Shown here one piece after another: positions 54,586 to 62,599 of a stretch of DNA of 64,000 nucleotides. Within the stretch, counting starts at the first letter, position 1, and every line of letters starts with the position of its first letter. The DNA is from Rudaeicoccus suwonensis (GTDB lineage: Bacteria; Actinomycetota; Actinomycetes; Actinomycetales; Dermatophilaceae). The translations under genes were made by a program, and so were the position numbers. The notes below the pieces were generated by a model. It worked only from the letters and a program-made list of their open reading frames with translations, was not told the DNA's origin and did no database searches. The stretch spans positions 248,001 through 312,000 of the forward strand of contig NZ_VIVQ01000001.1 of assembly GCF_007829035.1 (NCBI RefSeq), written 5' to 3'.

Positions 54586-54633
54586 TCACGTATGACGCGG
54601 ACCCACCGGGAGCGGGAGCCGCGTCATACGTGA
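54586..54633 (-). terminator. Terminator hairpin whose arms are inverted octamer copies
   Basis: Arms 54586-54600 (TCACGTATGACGCGG) and 54619-54633 (CCGCGTCATACGTGA) are perfect 15-bp inverted repeats with an 18-nt loop. Each contains a GTATGACG octamer. It lies 35 nt downstream of the minus-strand DUF4352 gene stop and just before the copC-like start. Inverted uptake-sequence pairs serve as terminators in Neisseria and Haemophilus in the same way. Confidence 0.85.
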
Positions 54634-54667
54634 CGGTCGGGTTTGTCAGTACAACTGCATGGGACCG

Positions 54668-55381
54668 TCAGTGCAGTTGCGCGGTGACCCCGCCGGAGAA
54701 CATCGAGTCGTGCAGGGTGATCGAGGTCGCCTTGACCCCCACGGGCATGTCGAACGCGAGCACGCCGGAGACGGAGTTGCCGGGGTTGATGTTCTGGAAG
54801 AAGACATCATTGCCTTCGATGGAGAGATCGGCCGTCGAGTCGGCGTCGTACGACTTGCCGGATGCGTCCGAGACCGTCTGATCGGAGTCGGAGAAGGTCT
54901 GCGACTCGTCACCGATGTTCTTCACCGTGACGTAGATCAGCGTGTATGACCCCTGTGCCTTCTGCTCCAGGTATTCGCTGCCGACGCTCGTCTTGCCGGT
55001 GACCACCTTGGTGACGGTGAACTGGAACTTGCCGTCGCGCACGGCGGTGCCGATGCCGGGCTTGGCCTTCTTGGTGGCCGTGGGACTCGCAGCCTTCGAG
55101 GTCGTCGCGGTGGTGGGAGCACCGGACCCCGCCGGGGCGTCGGCGGTCGGCGGGGAGGCGGCGGTGTCGTCGCCGGACTTCTTGCTACCGCCGTTCGCGG
55201 CGCTGATGCCACCGACGATGACGACGAGCGCAATGAGGCCGGTGAGGATCTTGTGACGGGCGAACCAGTTGCGCTTCGGCGCGGGTGCCGGCGGCATCGG
55301 CGGGGCCTGATAGCCACCGGGCGGCGGCTGCTGCCCGGCCCAGTTCTGCGGATCCTGCGGCGGTTGTGGGGGAGTGCTCAT
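54668..55381 (-). CDS. Membrane-anchored DUF4352 protein
   Basis: A 237-residue protein. A Pro/Gln-rich cytoplasmic N-terminus (about 1-35) and a basic patch KRNWFARHK precede one TM helix (ILTGLIALVVIVGGISAANG). A Thr/Ala/Pro linker follows, then an Ig-like DUF4352 domain (IGTAVRDGKFQFTVTKVVTG, YTLIYVTVKNIGDESQTFSD, GNSVSGVLAFDMPVGVKATS). This is an immunoprotective-antigen-like extracellular fold of unknown function, common in actinobacteria. Divergent from the histidine kinase gene, which might hint at a shared envelope role (weak inference). Confidence 0.85.
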   Translation of the reverse strand: MSTPPQPPQDPQNWAGQQPPPGGYQAPPMPPAPAPKRNWFARHKILTGLIALVVIVGGISAANGGSKKSGDDTAASPPTADAPAGSGAPTTATTSKAASPTATKKAKPGIGTAVRDGKFQFTVTKVVTGKTSVGSEYLEQKAQGSYTLIYVTVKNIGDESQTFSDSDQTVSDASGKSYDADSTADLSIEGNDVFFQNINPGNSVSGVLAFDMPVGVKATSITLHDSMFSGGVTAQLH

Positions 55382-55549
55382 GATGACGGGGTTCCTTCAC
55401 TACGAGGTGGATTCGATGGTTCAAGTCCACCGCGGCACGTCCTGTTGCGACTTCCGCCGAAGCGCTCGTCCTGGCTCCCCCAGTCGGTGGAGCGGGCTCG
55501 TCCGATCGAGGGAGGCGGCGATGTGGGTGCTGCCACCTAGAGTGCGGCC

Positions 55550-56818
55550 ATGAGCATCGGAACGCGGCACGTGTCGTGGAGCTGGCCGCGGGTGCGGCGC
55601 GCCTCGGTGACGACGCTGATCGTGTTCACCGCGATGTGCTCAGGTGTGTACGCGGTGGGCAACGCCCAGCACCGGTCCGACGGCCTCACCACCGAGCAGC
55701 AGGTGCACGCAGCGCCGCTGAACAACCTGAGCACGGTGTTCATGCTGGTGTCGCTGGGCTGCGCCATTGCGCTGATCTGGCGGCATCGATGGCCGGTGTG
55801 GGTCGGGTTCGCGGTCAGCGCGCTCACGATCGCGCTGCCGCTGGATGGGTTGACGCCGCTCTTTGCGCTGTATGCCGTGGTCGTCGGTGTCACCGGTCGT
55901 TGGATGTGGGCGAGTGTCGTGCTGGCGTCGGTCGCCGAGATCGTTTCTGTATGGCGCGACGGTGGCGGCACACGCGCGACCTCGTGGTGGCGCACCTTGT
56001 TCGGTATGTCGGACCGCGCGGGTTTCCCGTGGTGGCTGGTGCTGCTCGTGAGCGCGCTCGCAGTCGGAGTGACCTGCGGGCTCGCCGTGCTCGTGCGCAG
56101 CCGGCGTGCGCTGCGCAGCAGCCGAGCGAAGGAGACCCGCACCAAAACTCAGCTGCACCAGTTGGGGGAGGAGGTCGCTCGGCAGGCCGAGCGCGAGCGG
56201 ATCGCCCGGGAGGTGCACGACGTGCTGGGGCATCGCCTGTCGCTGTTGGCAATCCATGCCGGTGCGCTCGAGGTGGCCTCACCGGACAACTCGGCGATCG
56301 CGCGTAGCGCCGCGCTGGTGCGTGAGGGCGCGCAGTCGTCGATGCAGGATCTGCGGTCGCTTCTATCGGTGCTGCGTCAGCCGGGTGATGCCGACGTCGC
56401 GGCAGCTGTGCCCGGATTGCGTGATCTGTCGTCGCTGATCGACGAATGCCTTGCAGCCGGCACGCCGGTCGCGTCGTCGATCTTCGTCGACCAGTCGGTC
56501 GCTCTCGATCAGCGCGTCGGGCACAGCGCCTACCGCATCACCCAGGAGTTGCTCACGAATGCGCGCCGCCACGCGCCCGGGCGACCGGTGCGGCTGCAGG
56601 TCGATGCACGACCCGAGGCGGGCGTGGAGGTCAGCACGGTCAACGCGTCGCCTCATCCGCACGACCGGCGGATCAACCCGGGCAACGGGTTGACCGGGCT
56701 GCACGAGCGCGTGCAACAGGCCGGTGGCCAGTCATGGGTGTGGGTCGACGACGACGGAAACTTCCGCACGCTCGTGCGGTTGCCATGGGTGTGGAACGGC
56801 GGGCAGAGCGATGAGTGA
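55550..56818 (+). CDS. Sensor histidine kinase (HisKA_3 type)
   Basis: A 422-residue membrane sensor kinase. About 5-6 TM segments lie in residues 18-183. A coiled linker (QLHQLGEEVARQAERERIA) leads into the dimerisation helix REVHDVLGHRLSLLAIHAGA with phospho-acceptor His223. The HATPase part has the N-box ITQELLTNARRHAPG and the G-box GNGLTGLHERVQQAGG. This is the NarL-partner group (DesK/LiaS-like). The response regulator starts inside the kinase stop (8-nt overlap). The signal is probably sensed within the membrane. Confidence 0.93.
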   Translation: MSIGTRHVSWSWPRVRRASVTTLIVFTAMCSGVYAVGNAQHRSDGLTTEQQVHAAPLNNLSTVFMLVSLGCAIALIWRHRWPVWVGFAVSALTIALPLDGLTPLFALYAVVVGVTGRWMWASVVLASVAEIVSVWRDGGGTRATSWWRTLFGMSDRAGFPWWLVLLVSALAVGVTCGLAVLVRSRRALRSSRAKETRTKTQLHQLGEEVARQAERERIAREVHDVLGHRLSLLAIHAGALEVASPDNSAIARSAALVREGAQSSMQDLRSLLSVLRQPGDADVAAAVPGLRDLSSLIDECLAAGTPVASSIFVDQSVALDQRVGHSAYRITQELLTNARRHAPGRPVRLQVDARPEAGVEVSTVNASPHPHDRRINPGNGLTGLHERVQQAGGQSWVWVDDDGNFRTLVRLPWVWNGGQSDE

Positions 56819-57503
56819 CGTGACGGTGCAGGACCAGCAGGCCCAGCCGATGCGACCGACCCGGGTGCTGTTGGTCGACGATGACCCGTTGGTCTGCGCG
56901 GGCATCGAGATGATGCTGTCGGCCGCCACCGACATCCAGGTTGCCGGCGTCGTGCACGACGGCGACGAGGCCGTGACGGCTGCGCAACGGCACTTCCCCG
57001 ACGTGGTGCTGCTCGATGTGCGGATGCAGCGGATGGACGGGATCACCGCCACGGCAGCGTTGCGGTCGCTGCCGAATCCGCCGAGGGTGATCGTGCTGAC
57101 GACCTGGGATGCCGACGACGTGGTCATGCGCGCGATCGATGCGGGTGCAGCGGGCTTCCTGCTGAAGACCGCCGCCCCTCGCGAACTCATGGATGCCGTG
57201 CGCAATGTGGGCGCCGGCGACGGTGCCCTTTCCCCACAGAGCGTGCGAGCCGTGTTCGAACACCTGAACTCCCGCAACGGCGGCGACTGGCAGGCGGCTC
57301 GTGTGGCGGCAGAGCAACTGACCATTCGCGAACTCGAAGTCGTACGGGCCGTCGTCGAGGGGTTGAGCAACGCCGAGATCGGCAGGCGGCTGTATGTCGG
57401 TGAGGCCACCGTCAAGACCCACCTCGCCTCGGCTCAGCAGAAGCTCGGAGCAACCAATCGGGTGAGCGTCGCCGTGGCGGCAGTGCGCGCCGGTATCGCC
57501 TGA
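56811..57503 (+). CDS. NarL/LuxR-type response regulator
   Basis: A 230-residue partner of the upstream kinase. The receiver domain is at about 17-135, with acidic pocket VDDDP and phospho-Asp69 in VVLLDVRM, the Thr switch in VIVLTTWD, and Lys in GFLLKTAAP. The C-terminal GerE HTH is at about 165-225 (LTIRELEVVRAVVEGLSNAE, RRLYVGEATVKTHLASAQQK). The ATG at 56811 overlaps the kinase stop by 8 nt. Targets unknown; the nearby divergent DUF4352 gene is a candidate. Confidence 0.93.
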   Translation: MSDVTVQDQQAQPMRPTRVLLVDDDPLVCAGIEMMLSAATDIQVAGVVHDGDEAVTAAQRHFPDVVLLDVRMQRMDGITATAALRSLPNPPRVIVLTTWDADDVVMRAIDAGAAGFLLKTAAPRELMDAVRNVGAGDGALSPQSVRAVFEHLNSRNGGDWQAARVAAEQLTIRELEVVRAVVEGLSNAEIGRRLYVGEATVKTHLASAQQKLGATNRVSVAVAAVRAGIA

Positions 57504-57564
57504 CGGCGTCCGACCCGCTGGCTGGGTCGTGGCGGTGTGACCACGGTGGCGTGCCGGGGACCGC

Positions 57565-57594
57565 AAAAGGCCCGCCTGCGAGGAGGCGAGCCTT
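57565..57594 (-). terminator. Terminator of the tRNA cluster
   Basis: AAGGC-c-CGCCT (57567-57577), 6-nt loop, AGGCG-a-GCCTT (57584-57594). AAAA at 57565-57568 gives a U-run on the minus strand. It lies 16 nt beyond tRNA-Phe and is also positioned to stop the response-regulator transcript. Confidence 0.85.
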
Positions 57595-57610
57595 CGGCAT
57601 ACGTGCTCGG

Positions 57611-57683
57611 TGGCCAGAGACGGGGTCGAACCGCCGACCTAACGATTTTCAGTCGTTCGCTCTACCAACTGAGCTATCTGGCC
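57611..57683 (-). tRNA. tRNA-Phe (GAA)
   Basis: 73-nt cloverleaf on the minus strand. Acceptor GGCCAGA/TCTGGCC, D-loop AGCTCAGTTGGTAGAGC, anticodon stem-loop AACGA-CTGAAAA-TCGTT (anticodon GAA), T-arm GGCGGTTCGACCCCGTC, discriminator A. CCA is not encoded. Last of three tRNAs in a Glu-Asp-Phe cluster. Confidence 0.97.
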
Positions 57684-57699
57684 CTTCGGAAAGGGATGG

Positions 57700-57773
57700 C
57701 GACCCCGACGGGACTCGAACCCGCGACCTCCGCCGTGACAGGGCGGCGCGCTAACCAACTGCGCTACGGGGCC
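57700..57773 (-). tRNA. tRNA-Asp (GTC)
   Basis: 74-nt cloverleaf on the minus strand. Acceptor GGCCCCG paired with CGGGGTC, anticodon stem-loop CCGCC-CTGTCAC-GGCGG (anticodon GTC), T-arm with GGTTCGAGTCC, discriminator G. CCA follows in the genomic sequence, perhaps by chance. Confidence 0.97.
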
Positions 57774-57810
57774 TTGCGGCCATGAAACATCATCGCAAAT
57801 GCGATGCGCG

Positions 57811-57883
57811 TATCCCCAACGGGATTCGAACCCGTGCTGCCGCCGTGAAAGGGCGGTGTCCTAGGCCGCTAGACGATGGGGAC
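57811..57883 (-). tRNA. tRNA-Glu (TTC)
   Basis: 73-nt cloverleaf on the minus strand. Acceptor GTCCCCA/TGGGGAT, anticodon stem-loop CCGCC-CTTTCAC-GGCGG (anticodon TTC), T-arm GGGTTCGAATCCC, discriminator A. First of the Glu-Asp-Phe cluster, an order common in actinobacteria. Confidence 0.97.
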
Positions 57884-57979
57884 CTCGTTCTCGCAACCAG
57901 TCCTCAGCATCAGCCGCCTCGGCTGGTGTCGAGGACGTCATGACTATAGGGGGTCGGACTGGCATCCACCAAAACGAGG

Positions 57980-59152
57980 TCAACCGGCTGCCCAGTCGAG
58001 CAGTTCGGGGAGGGGCCACGTGTTGACGATGCGGTGCCTGGGGACCCCCAGCCGTGCCGCGCGCTCGCAGCCGTACTCGATGAAATCCAGTTGGCCGGGC
58101 GCGTGCGCGTCGCTGTCGATCGAGAACAGGCAGCCCGCCTCGATGGCCATGCGCACGAGGTCGTCGGGTGGATCGCAGCGCTCTGGTCGGGAGTTGATTT
58201 CGACCGCGACGCCCTCCTCGGCGCACGCCGCGAAGACCCCTGCCGCATCGAAGGACGACTGCGCCCGTTTGCCGCGGTCACCGTCGACGAGGCGGCCGGT
58301 GCAGTGCCCGAGGATGTTCGACCGCGGATGGCGCACCGCGGCGATCATGCGGCGGGTCATCGCCGGAGCGCTCATCTTCAGCTTGGAGTGGACCGACACC
58401 ACCCGCAGATCCAGCTTCGCCAGCATCGCGTCGCTCTGGTCGAGTTCGCCGTCATCCAGGATGTCGACCTCGATGCCCTTGAGGAGGGTGAAGTCGGTTG
58501 CGCCGTCGGCGAGTTGTTGGTTGATGCGGTCGATGAGCGCGAGTTGTGTTCGCAGACGCTCGGCAGTCAGCCCGTTGGCGACCTTCAGTCGCGGCGAGTG
58601 GTCTGTCAACACGAGGTACTCATGGCCGAGTTCCATTGCCGTTGCGACCATTTCGGGAATCGGTGATCCGCCGTCACTCCAGTCCGAGTGGCAGTGGCAG
58701 TCACCGCGTAAGGCCGCGCGGACGTCCTCGCCACCTTCGATCAGGCGTCGGGGTGACGTGGCCTCGAGGTCGATCAGATACTGCGGACGGGTGCCGTGCA
58801 GGCACGCAGCGATGACGGCTTCGGTGGCCTTGCCGATACCAGGAAGATCGGCCAAAGTGCCCTCGGCAGAGCGTCTTTCGAGTTCCGCGCGGGGCGTCTT
58901 GATGACGGTGTCACAGGCGTGTCTGAAGGCCTGGACGCGGTAGGTGCCGGCCCGAGACCGCTCAAGTAGGAACGCGATGCGCCGCAATGCGTCGACAGGT
59001 TCCATCGCGTCGTCGTTCAGTTGGTCGGGCATGCCTCCGTCAGCACGCCCGTTCGCACTGCCGTTGCCGTCGTTTTTCGTGTCGATCTTCGAGTCGTCGC
59101 CCACGGTGCCATACGCGGTCGCATTTGCGTCGTCGCGCCCGGTCTTCGTCAT
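57980..59152 (-). CDS. PHP-domain phosphoesterase with PolX-like HhH region
   Basis: A 390-residue protein. A polar N-terminus of about 45 residues is followed by a helix-hairpin-helix region as in PolX/PHP fusions (LPGIGKATEAVIAACL). A complete PHP trinuclear-metal site follows: GDCHCHSDWSDG, YLVLTDHSP, KGIEVDILDDGELDQ, SVHSKLKM, ILGHCTGR, EINSRPERCD and IDSDAHAPGQLDF. There is no polymerase X palm, so it is a stand-alone PHP hydrolase, probably acting on nucleotides or DNA ends. Divergent from a small membrane-protein gene. Confidence 0.88.
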   Translation of the reverse strand: MTKTGRDDANATAYGTVGDDSKIDTKNDGNGSANGRADGGMPDQLNDDAMEPVDALRRIAFLLERSRAGTYRVQAFRHACDTVIKTPRAELERRSAEGTLADLPGIGKATEAVIAACLHGTRPQYLIDLEATSPRRLIEGGEDVRAALRGDCHCHSDWSDGGSPIPEMVATAMELGHEYLVLTDHSPRLKVANGLTAERLRTQLALIDRINQQLADGATDFTLLKGIEVDILDDGELDQSDAMLAKLDLRVVSVHSKLKMSAPAMTRRMIAAVRHPRSNILGHCTGRLVDGDRGKRAQSSFDAAGVFAACAEEGVAVEINSRPERCDPPDDLVRMAIEAGCLFSIDSDAHAPGQLDFIEYGCERAARLGVPRHRIVNTWPLPELLDWAAG

Positions 59153-59195
59153 ACACCTCAGCTTGGCATGGGGTCTCCGGTTAGGGTTCCTGATC

Positions 59196-59666
59196 GTGCG
59201 AGCTTCGGTGCTGATCGCGCTGGTGGTGGCCGGCGCTGCGTGGGCGTGGTGGGCCCGTCGGCGTATGCAGAAGCGTCAGTTGGCATGGCTGGTGCGCGCT
59301 GCCGGGGCGAGTGCGCGACGTGGGGCGATCATCACGGCGATGTCGCAGTCTCTGGCGGCGTTTGTCGCTGTCGTGGTGCTCGCCTTCTCGGTGTGGGTCG
59401 AGGAGGCACACCGGGTGTTCTGGTTGCGAATGCCGTTGGCAGTGCTCGTGATTGCGATCTACGTGCCGTATGCCGCAGTCCTTGCGCCGGTGCGTGTCAA
59501 CGTCAAGAACCTGCGCCGCACCCCGCAACGCCGGATGGTCGAGTCCGGCGCGCGCCCGGATGTGGCCGACGCCATTGCGCGAGCCGGCCGGCCATTCGCA
59601 TTGATCGGGTCGCTGATCTTCCTTGCGGCAGTCACCGTGCTGGTCTGGCACCACCTGCGCAACTGA
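59196..59666 (+). CDS. Small three-TM membrane protein
   Basis: About 156 residues from GTG 59196; the longer frame runs antisense through the PHP gene. Hydrophobic helices are at the N-terminus (VLIALVVAGAAWAWWA), middle (SLAAFVAVVVLAFSVWV, LAVLVIAIYVPYAAVLAPV) and C-terminus (FALIGSLIFLAAVTVLVW), with basic loops. No known domain. Its last codons are partly duplicated downstream (59645-59756). Confidence 0.65.
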   Translation: MRASVLIALVVAGAAWAWWARRRMQKRQLAWLVRAAGASARRGAIITAMSQSLAAFVAVVVLAFSVWVEEAHRVFWLRMPLAVLVIAIYVPYAAVLAPVRVNVKNLRRTPQRRMVESGARPDVADAIARAGRPFALIGSLIFLAAVTVLVWHHLRN

Positions 59667-59866
59667 CATTCCCTGCCATCATGCGTGCGTGGTGTCCACC
59701 GGCGCCACACCGAGGCACCTGGATCCGCCGGCGCCACCTGCGCAACTGGCATCCACCGGGATCACGCGCCCGTGGTGTCCGCCGGCATCGCTGGTGTCCG
59801 CTGGCATCGCTGGCGCACCTGGGATGCGCTGGCTGTTGTTGTGTCTTTCACATGGCGGAGGTGTCC
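59645..59866 (+). repeat. Short direct repeats after the membrane-protein gene
   Basis: CACCTGCGCAACTG occurs at about 59652 (end of the gene) and again at about 59739, both followed by CAT-type sequence. TGGTGTCC[AG]C[CT]GGC units recur at about 59690, 59773 and 59797. This looks like tandem duplication of the gene end into the 200-nt intergenic region. Confidence 0.55.
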
Positions 59867-61654
59867 TCAACTGACCGCAGTCGTCATCTCGGTCGTTAGC
59901 GGCACGCTTCCGCCGATGACCGTCGTCTTGTCGGCCGGCTTGGTTACGTAGGTGCGCAATCCCGGGCTGGTCCAGGTGCACACACCATCGGCGGTCATCG
60001 TCACCTGCCAGGCGGTTTCGTGCTTGGCCCGATGGTGATGCCGGCACAGACTCTGCAGGTTCGCCGGACTCGTCGGGCCTGCCGGCCACGGGATGACGTG
60101 GTCGGCATCGCAGTACTTCGCCAGCTGCACACAGCCGGGGAACCTGCAGTGCTCGTCACGCTCCCGCACGAAGCGTGCGATGGCAGCTGTCGGCCGGTAC
60201 GTTTTCGACGTCGACTCCACCAGCGCGCCGCTGTCGACGTCGACCAGTCGTCGGGCCACGTTCGTGCCGACGAAGTTCGCAATGTGCACCACGTGGTCCG
60301 CCGAGATCACGCCGATGCCAGGTAAGACAACGTCAGTGAAAGCAACGTCTGTAGGGTTCGCGCTTGTTGGGGTGTGATCGTCACGGACCGCCCAATCACA
60401 GTGCTGGATCTTTGCTTTCATCTCGAGCAGCTCAGCCAGCGCGCGATCCCAGTCGGGTTCACCATCCCAGTCGCAGTCACGGTCGTCGTGCTCGTAGGCG
60501 TCGTCCCAGTCGTCGTCCCGGTCGTCCGGTGGGTGGTCGTCATACCTCAGCCAATGCGCCCGGCCGGCGGCGACCTCGGCATACGGGTCGGGGAACAGTT
60601 CGTCGTGCAGCGCCGCCACCCGGGCCAGCGAATCAGCATTGTCTGGTTGGTCGAGGTTGTCTGGTTGGTCGACGTTGATTGGTTGGTCAACGTTGTCTGG
60701 TTGGTCAACGTTGATTGGTCGGTCGACGGGCACGTCAGGCAACACTCCGGTGGGCGGGCTGGCTGGGCGGTCGCCAGGCGGCGATGCTGTGCGGTCGACA
60801 GGGAGCTGGAAGACGACTGTGCTCCGGAGCTCGACGTTCTGCAGCACAAGGTCACTCAGGGCGTCGGCACGGCACTCGCCGAGCGTCTTGTCGGTGGTGG
60901 TGTCCCGGTGCAGCTGTCGTGCCAGTTCTTCGACCGAGGCCATGATCGCCGCGGCCTTGTCAGCAGGCAGTAGGCATGTCATCTCGCACAGGCCGGGAAT
61001 CGAACTCGCCCGAGTGAAGACGCCGATCTCTTCGCGTCTGCGTTTTCGCGTCGCTGATTCGGCTGCGACCGGGTCTAGTTTCGCCAGCAGACGCGCGACC
61101 CGCCGGGCGATCTGCGTCGTCGTCATACCGCCGATTCCGCGGTCGAGCAGGTCGGACTCGACGGCGGCGCACACATCATCCGGAGCGAACTGCAGGCCGC
61201 TCAGCACCTTCGCCATCTTGGCGTGCTCAAGTCGGCCGTTGCCGACCTCGCGGAGGAGGCGTGGCGTCAAGGTCGCCGCGTCGACGGAATCCTGCAACCG
61301 GACATCGACCTGGCGAGGGCTCCAGCCGAGCAGTGGGCCGAGCTCGGTGGCGATCCAGTCGTCGGCCCAACCCAAGGGATGACGCACCTCGCGCCATGCA
61401 CCGGTGTCTTTGTCTCGCGCCGATTCGATGGTGGCGACCTGCGCGATGCGCAACGATTGGGTGCCCTGCGCTGAATTGACGACCGACTGCAGCGTTTCGA
61501 TCTGAGTCAGCAGAGCCTGCGATGACAGAGAACCGGAGTCCTCGCCGGCGACGTCGAAGGCGGTGATCAGCAATTCCCTGGCAGCCGCGATCAACTCACC
61601 CGACGTCGCAGCAGCGATCGCATCGGTGTTGAGTAGCAGAACGTCCTGAGCCAT
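59867..61654 (-). CDS. DUF222-HNH endonuclease-like protein (13E12 family)
   Basis: A 595-residue protein of the actinobacterial 13E12/REP family. A helical DUF222 domain (about 25-290: IETLQSVVNSAQGTQSLRIA, LGPLLGWSPRQVDVRLQDSV, ARRVARLLAKLDPVAAESAT) is followed by a low-complexity insertion with NVDQP[DI] repeats and an Asp-rich DDRDDDWDDAYEHDD stretch. The C-terminal HNH nuclease has ERDEHCRFPGC, DADHVIPWPAGP and LCRHHHRAKH. Such genes are often DNA-damage induced, and a LexA-type SOS box precedes the ATG. Biological role unknown. Confidence 0.92.
   Translation of the reverse strand: MAQDVLLLNTDAIAAATSGELIAAARELLITAFDVAGEDSGSLSSQALLTQIETLQSVVNSAQGTQSLRIAQVATIESARDKDTGAWREVRHPLGWADDWIATELGPLLGWSPRQVDVRLQDSVDAATLTPRLLREVGNGRLEHAKMAKVLSGLQFAPDDVCAAVESDLLDRGIGGMTTTQIARRVARLLAKLDPVAAESATRKRRREEIGVFTRASSIPGLCEMTCLLPADKAAAIMASVEELARQLHRDTTTDKTLGECRADALSDLVLQNVELRSTVVFQLPVDRTASPPGDRPASPPTGVLPDVPVDRPINVDQPDNVDQPINVDQPDNLDQPDNADSLARVAALHDELFPDPYAEVAAGRAHWLRYDDHPPDDRDDDWDDAYEHDDRDCDWDGEPDWDRALAELLEMKAKIQHCDWAVRDDHTPTSANPTDVAFTDVVLPGIGVISADHVVHIANFVGTNVARRLVDVDSGALVESTSKTYRPTAAIARFVRERDEHCRFPGCVQLAKYCDADHVIPWPAGPTSPANLQSLCRHHHRAKHETAWQVTMTADGVCTWTSPGLRTYVTKPADKTTVIGGSVPLTTEMTTAVS
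60639..60728. repeat. 18-bp x 5 tandem repeat inside the HNH gene
   Basis: Five units start at 60639, 60657, 60675, 60693 and 60711, pattern TTG[TA][CT]TGGT[TC]GGTC[GA]A[CG]G, alternating two variants. They encode NVDQPD/NVDQPI in the linker before the HNH domain. Likely variable in copy number; each unit adds six residues in frame. Confidence 0.9.
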
Positions 61655-61660
61655 GATTAA

Positions 61661-61676
61661 TCGTACATATGTTCGA
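61661..61676. promoter_or_regulatory. LexA (SOS) box upstream of the HNH gene
   Basis: TCGTACATATGTTCGA matches the actinobacterial SOS box TCGAAC-N4-GTTCGA at 11 of 12 fixed positions. It is centred about 15 nt upstream of the ATG at 61654. LexA bound here would block the promoter until DNA damage. Confidence 0.75.
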
Positions 61677-61902
61677 ACAAAGATGCAAGCTCGTTCTTCA
61701 ACTCATGGCCATGCCTCAAGACATCGGCGACTGTTCGCCATCGGACTGTCACGTCTGACGACGTCGGTGACGATGGATCCGTCGAGCACTATCGATGGTG
61801 CCTCTGTCCGCATGAGAGTCCGCCGATCGAGCGCTTGTTGAAGGCGAAAGCTGCCGACCAGGCAACAGGCTGGCAATGACCAGGCGGTGATGTCCGCAAA
61901 CC

Positions 61903-62481
61903 TCAATTGGTGAGATTGAGGTGCTTCGGTGCTACCTGCGTGAATGGATCGCCGGAGGACGCAACCAACGTGACTGTGTAGTCGCCCGTGGGAAGCGGGG
62001 GCATCCCGCCATTGCCAATGCACGTGGGCGTGGTCTGGGTCGGCTGTTCGGTCATGGTGCAGGTGCTGTACGTCGTCGACACCGGCACCTGCAGCGTCGT
62101 GATACCGGTTGCCAGTATCGGCTGCAGTTCGCAGTCGTCAGGAAAGGCCGGAGTGATCGTCAGATGTGATCCGTTCAGCGCGGTCTGGACGTTGATGGCG
62201 CAACCTTGACCCGGCGGGCCGTCGCTGAAGGCGATTGTGTGGCCGGACGAGTTCTTGATGGCGAGCGTCGCCGACACAGTCTGGCCGGCTTTCATCACCG
62301 AGCGACCAAAAGTGAAGCAATACGACAGGCTGTCGACGCCCGAGGGACCCATCGGTTTCGACCACTGGCATGGGGCCACCGTCGCGGAACTGTTCGGCAT
62401 AGAAGCACCACAACCTCCGACGCAGAGCACTAGTGCGCCGATGAGGCCAGCCGTCCTCAGCGGTGCGTTGCACCGGACCAT
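61903..62481 (-). CDS. Lipoprotein, Cys-containing, unknown function
   Basis: About 192 residues from ATG 62481, which has GAGGTGA upstream. Basic N-terminus MVRCNAPLRTAG, hydrophobic core LIGALVLCVGGC with lipobox-like VGGC, so probably lipid-anchored at Cys24. The mature part is an Ig-like or beta-rich domain (SVMKAGQTVSATLAIKNSSG, GDYTVTLVASSGDPFTQVAP) with several Cys residues that may form disulfides. No known family was recognised. It lies alone between the HNH and dehydratase genes. Confidence 0.7.
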   Translation of the reverse strand: MVRCNAPLRTAGLIGALVLCVGGCGASMPNSSATVAPCQWSKPMGPSGVDSLSYCFTFGRSVMKAGQTVSATLAIKNSSGHTIAFSDGPPGQGCAINVQTALNGSHLTITPAFPDDCELQPILATGITTLQVPVSTTYSTCTMTEQPTQTTPTCIGNGGMPPLPTGDYTVTLVASSGDPFTQVAPKHLNLTN

Positions 62482-62599
62482 CGCATCACCTCGTTCGAAC
62501 CGCGCCCGCAAGCCTCTGAACGACAAGACGTTTTCAAGGTAGCCCGAGGATTGCTCAGAACGAAGGCCCAGCGATTGTTTGCTGCGATTGCCAGCAGTC

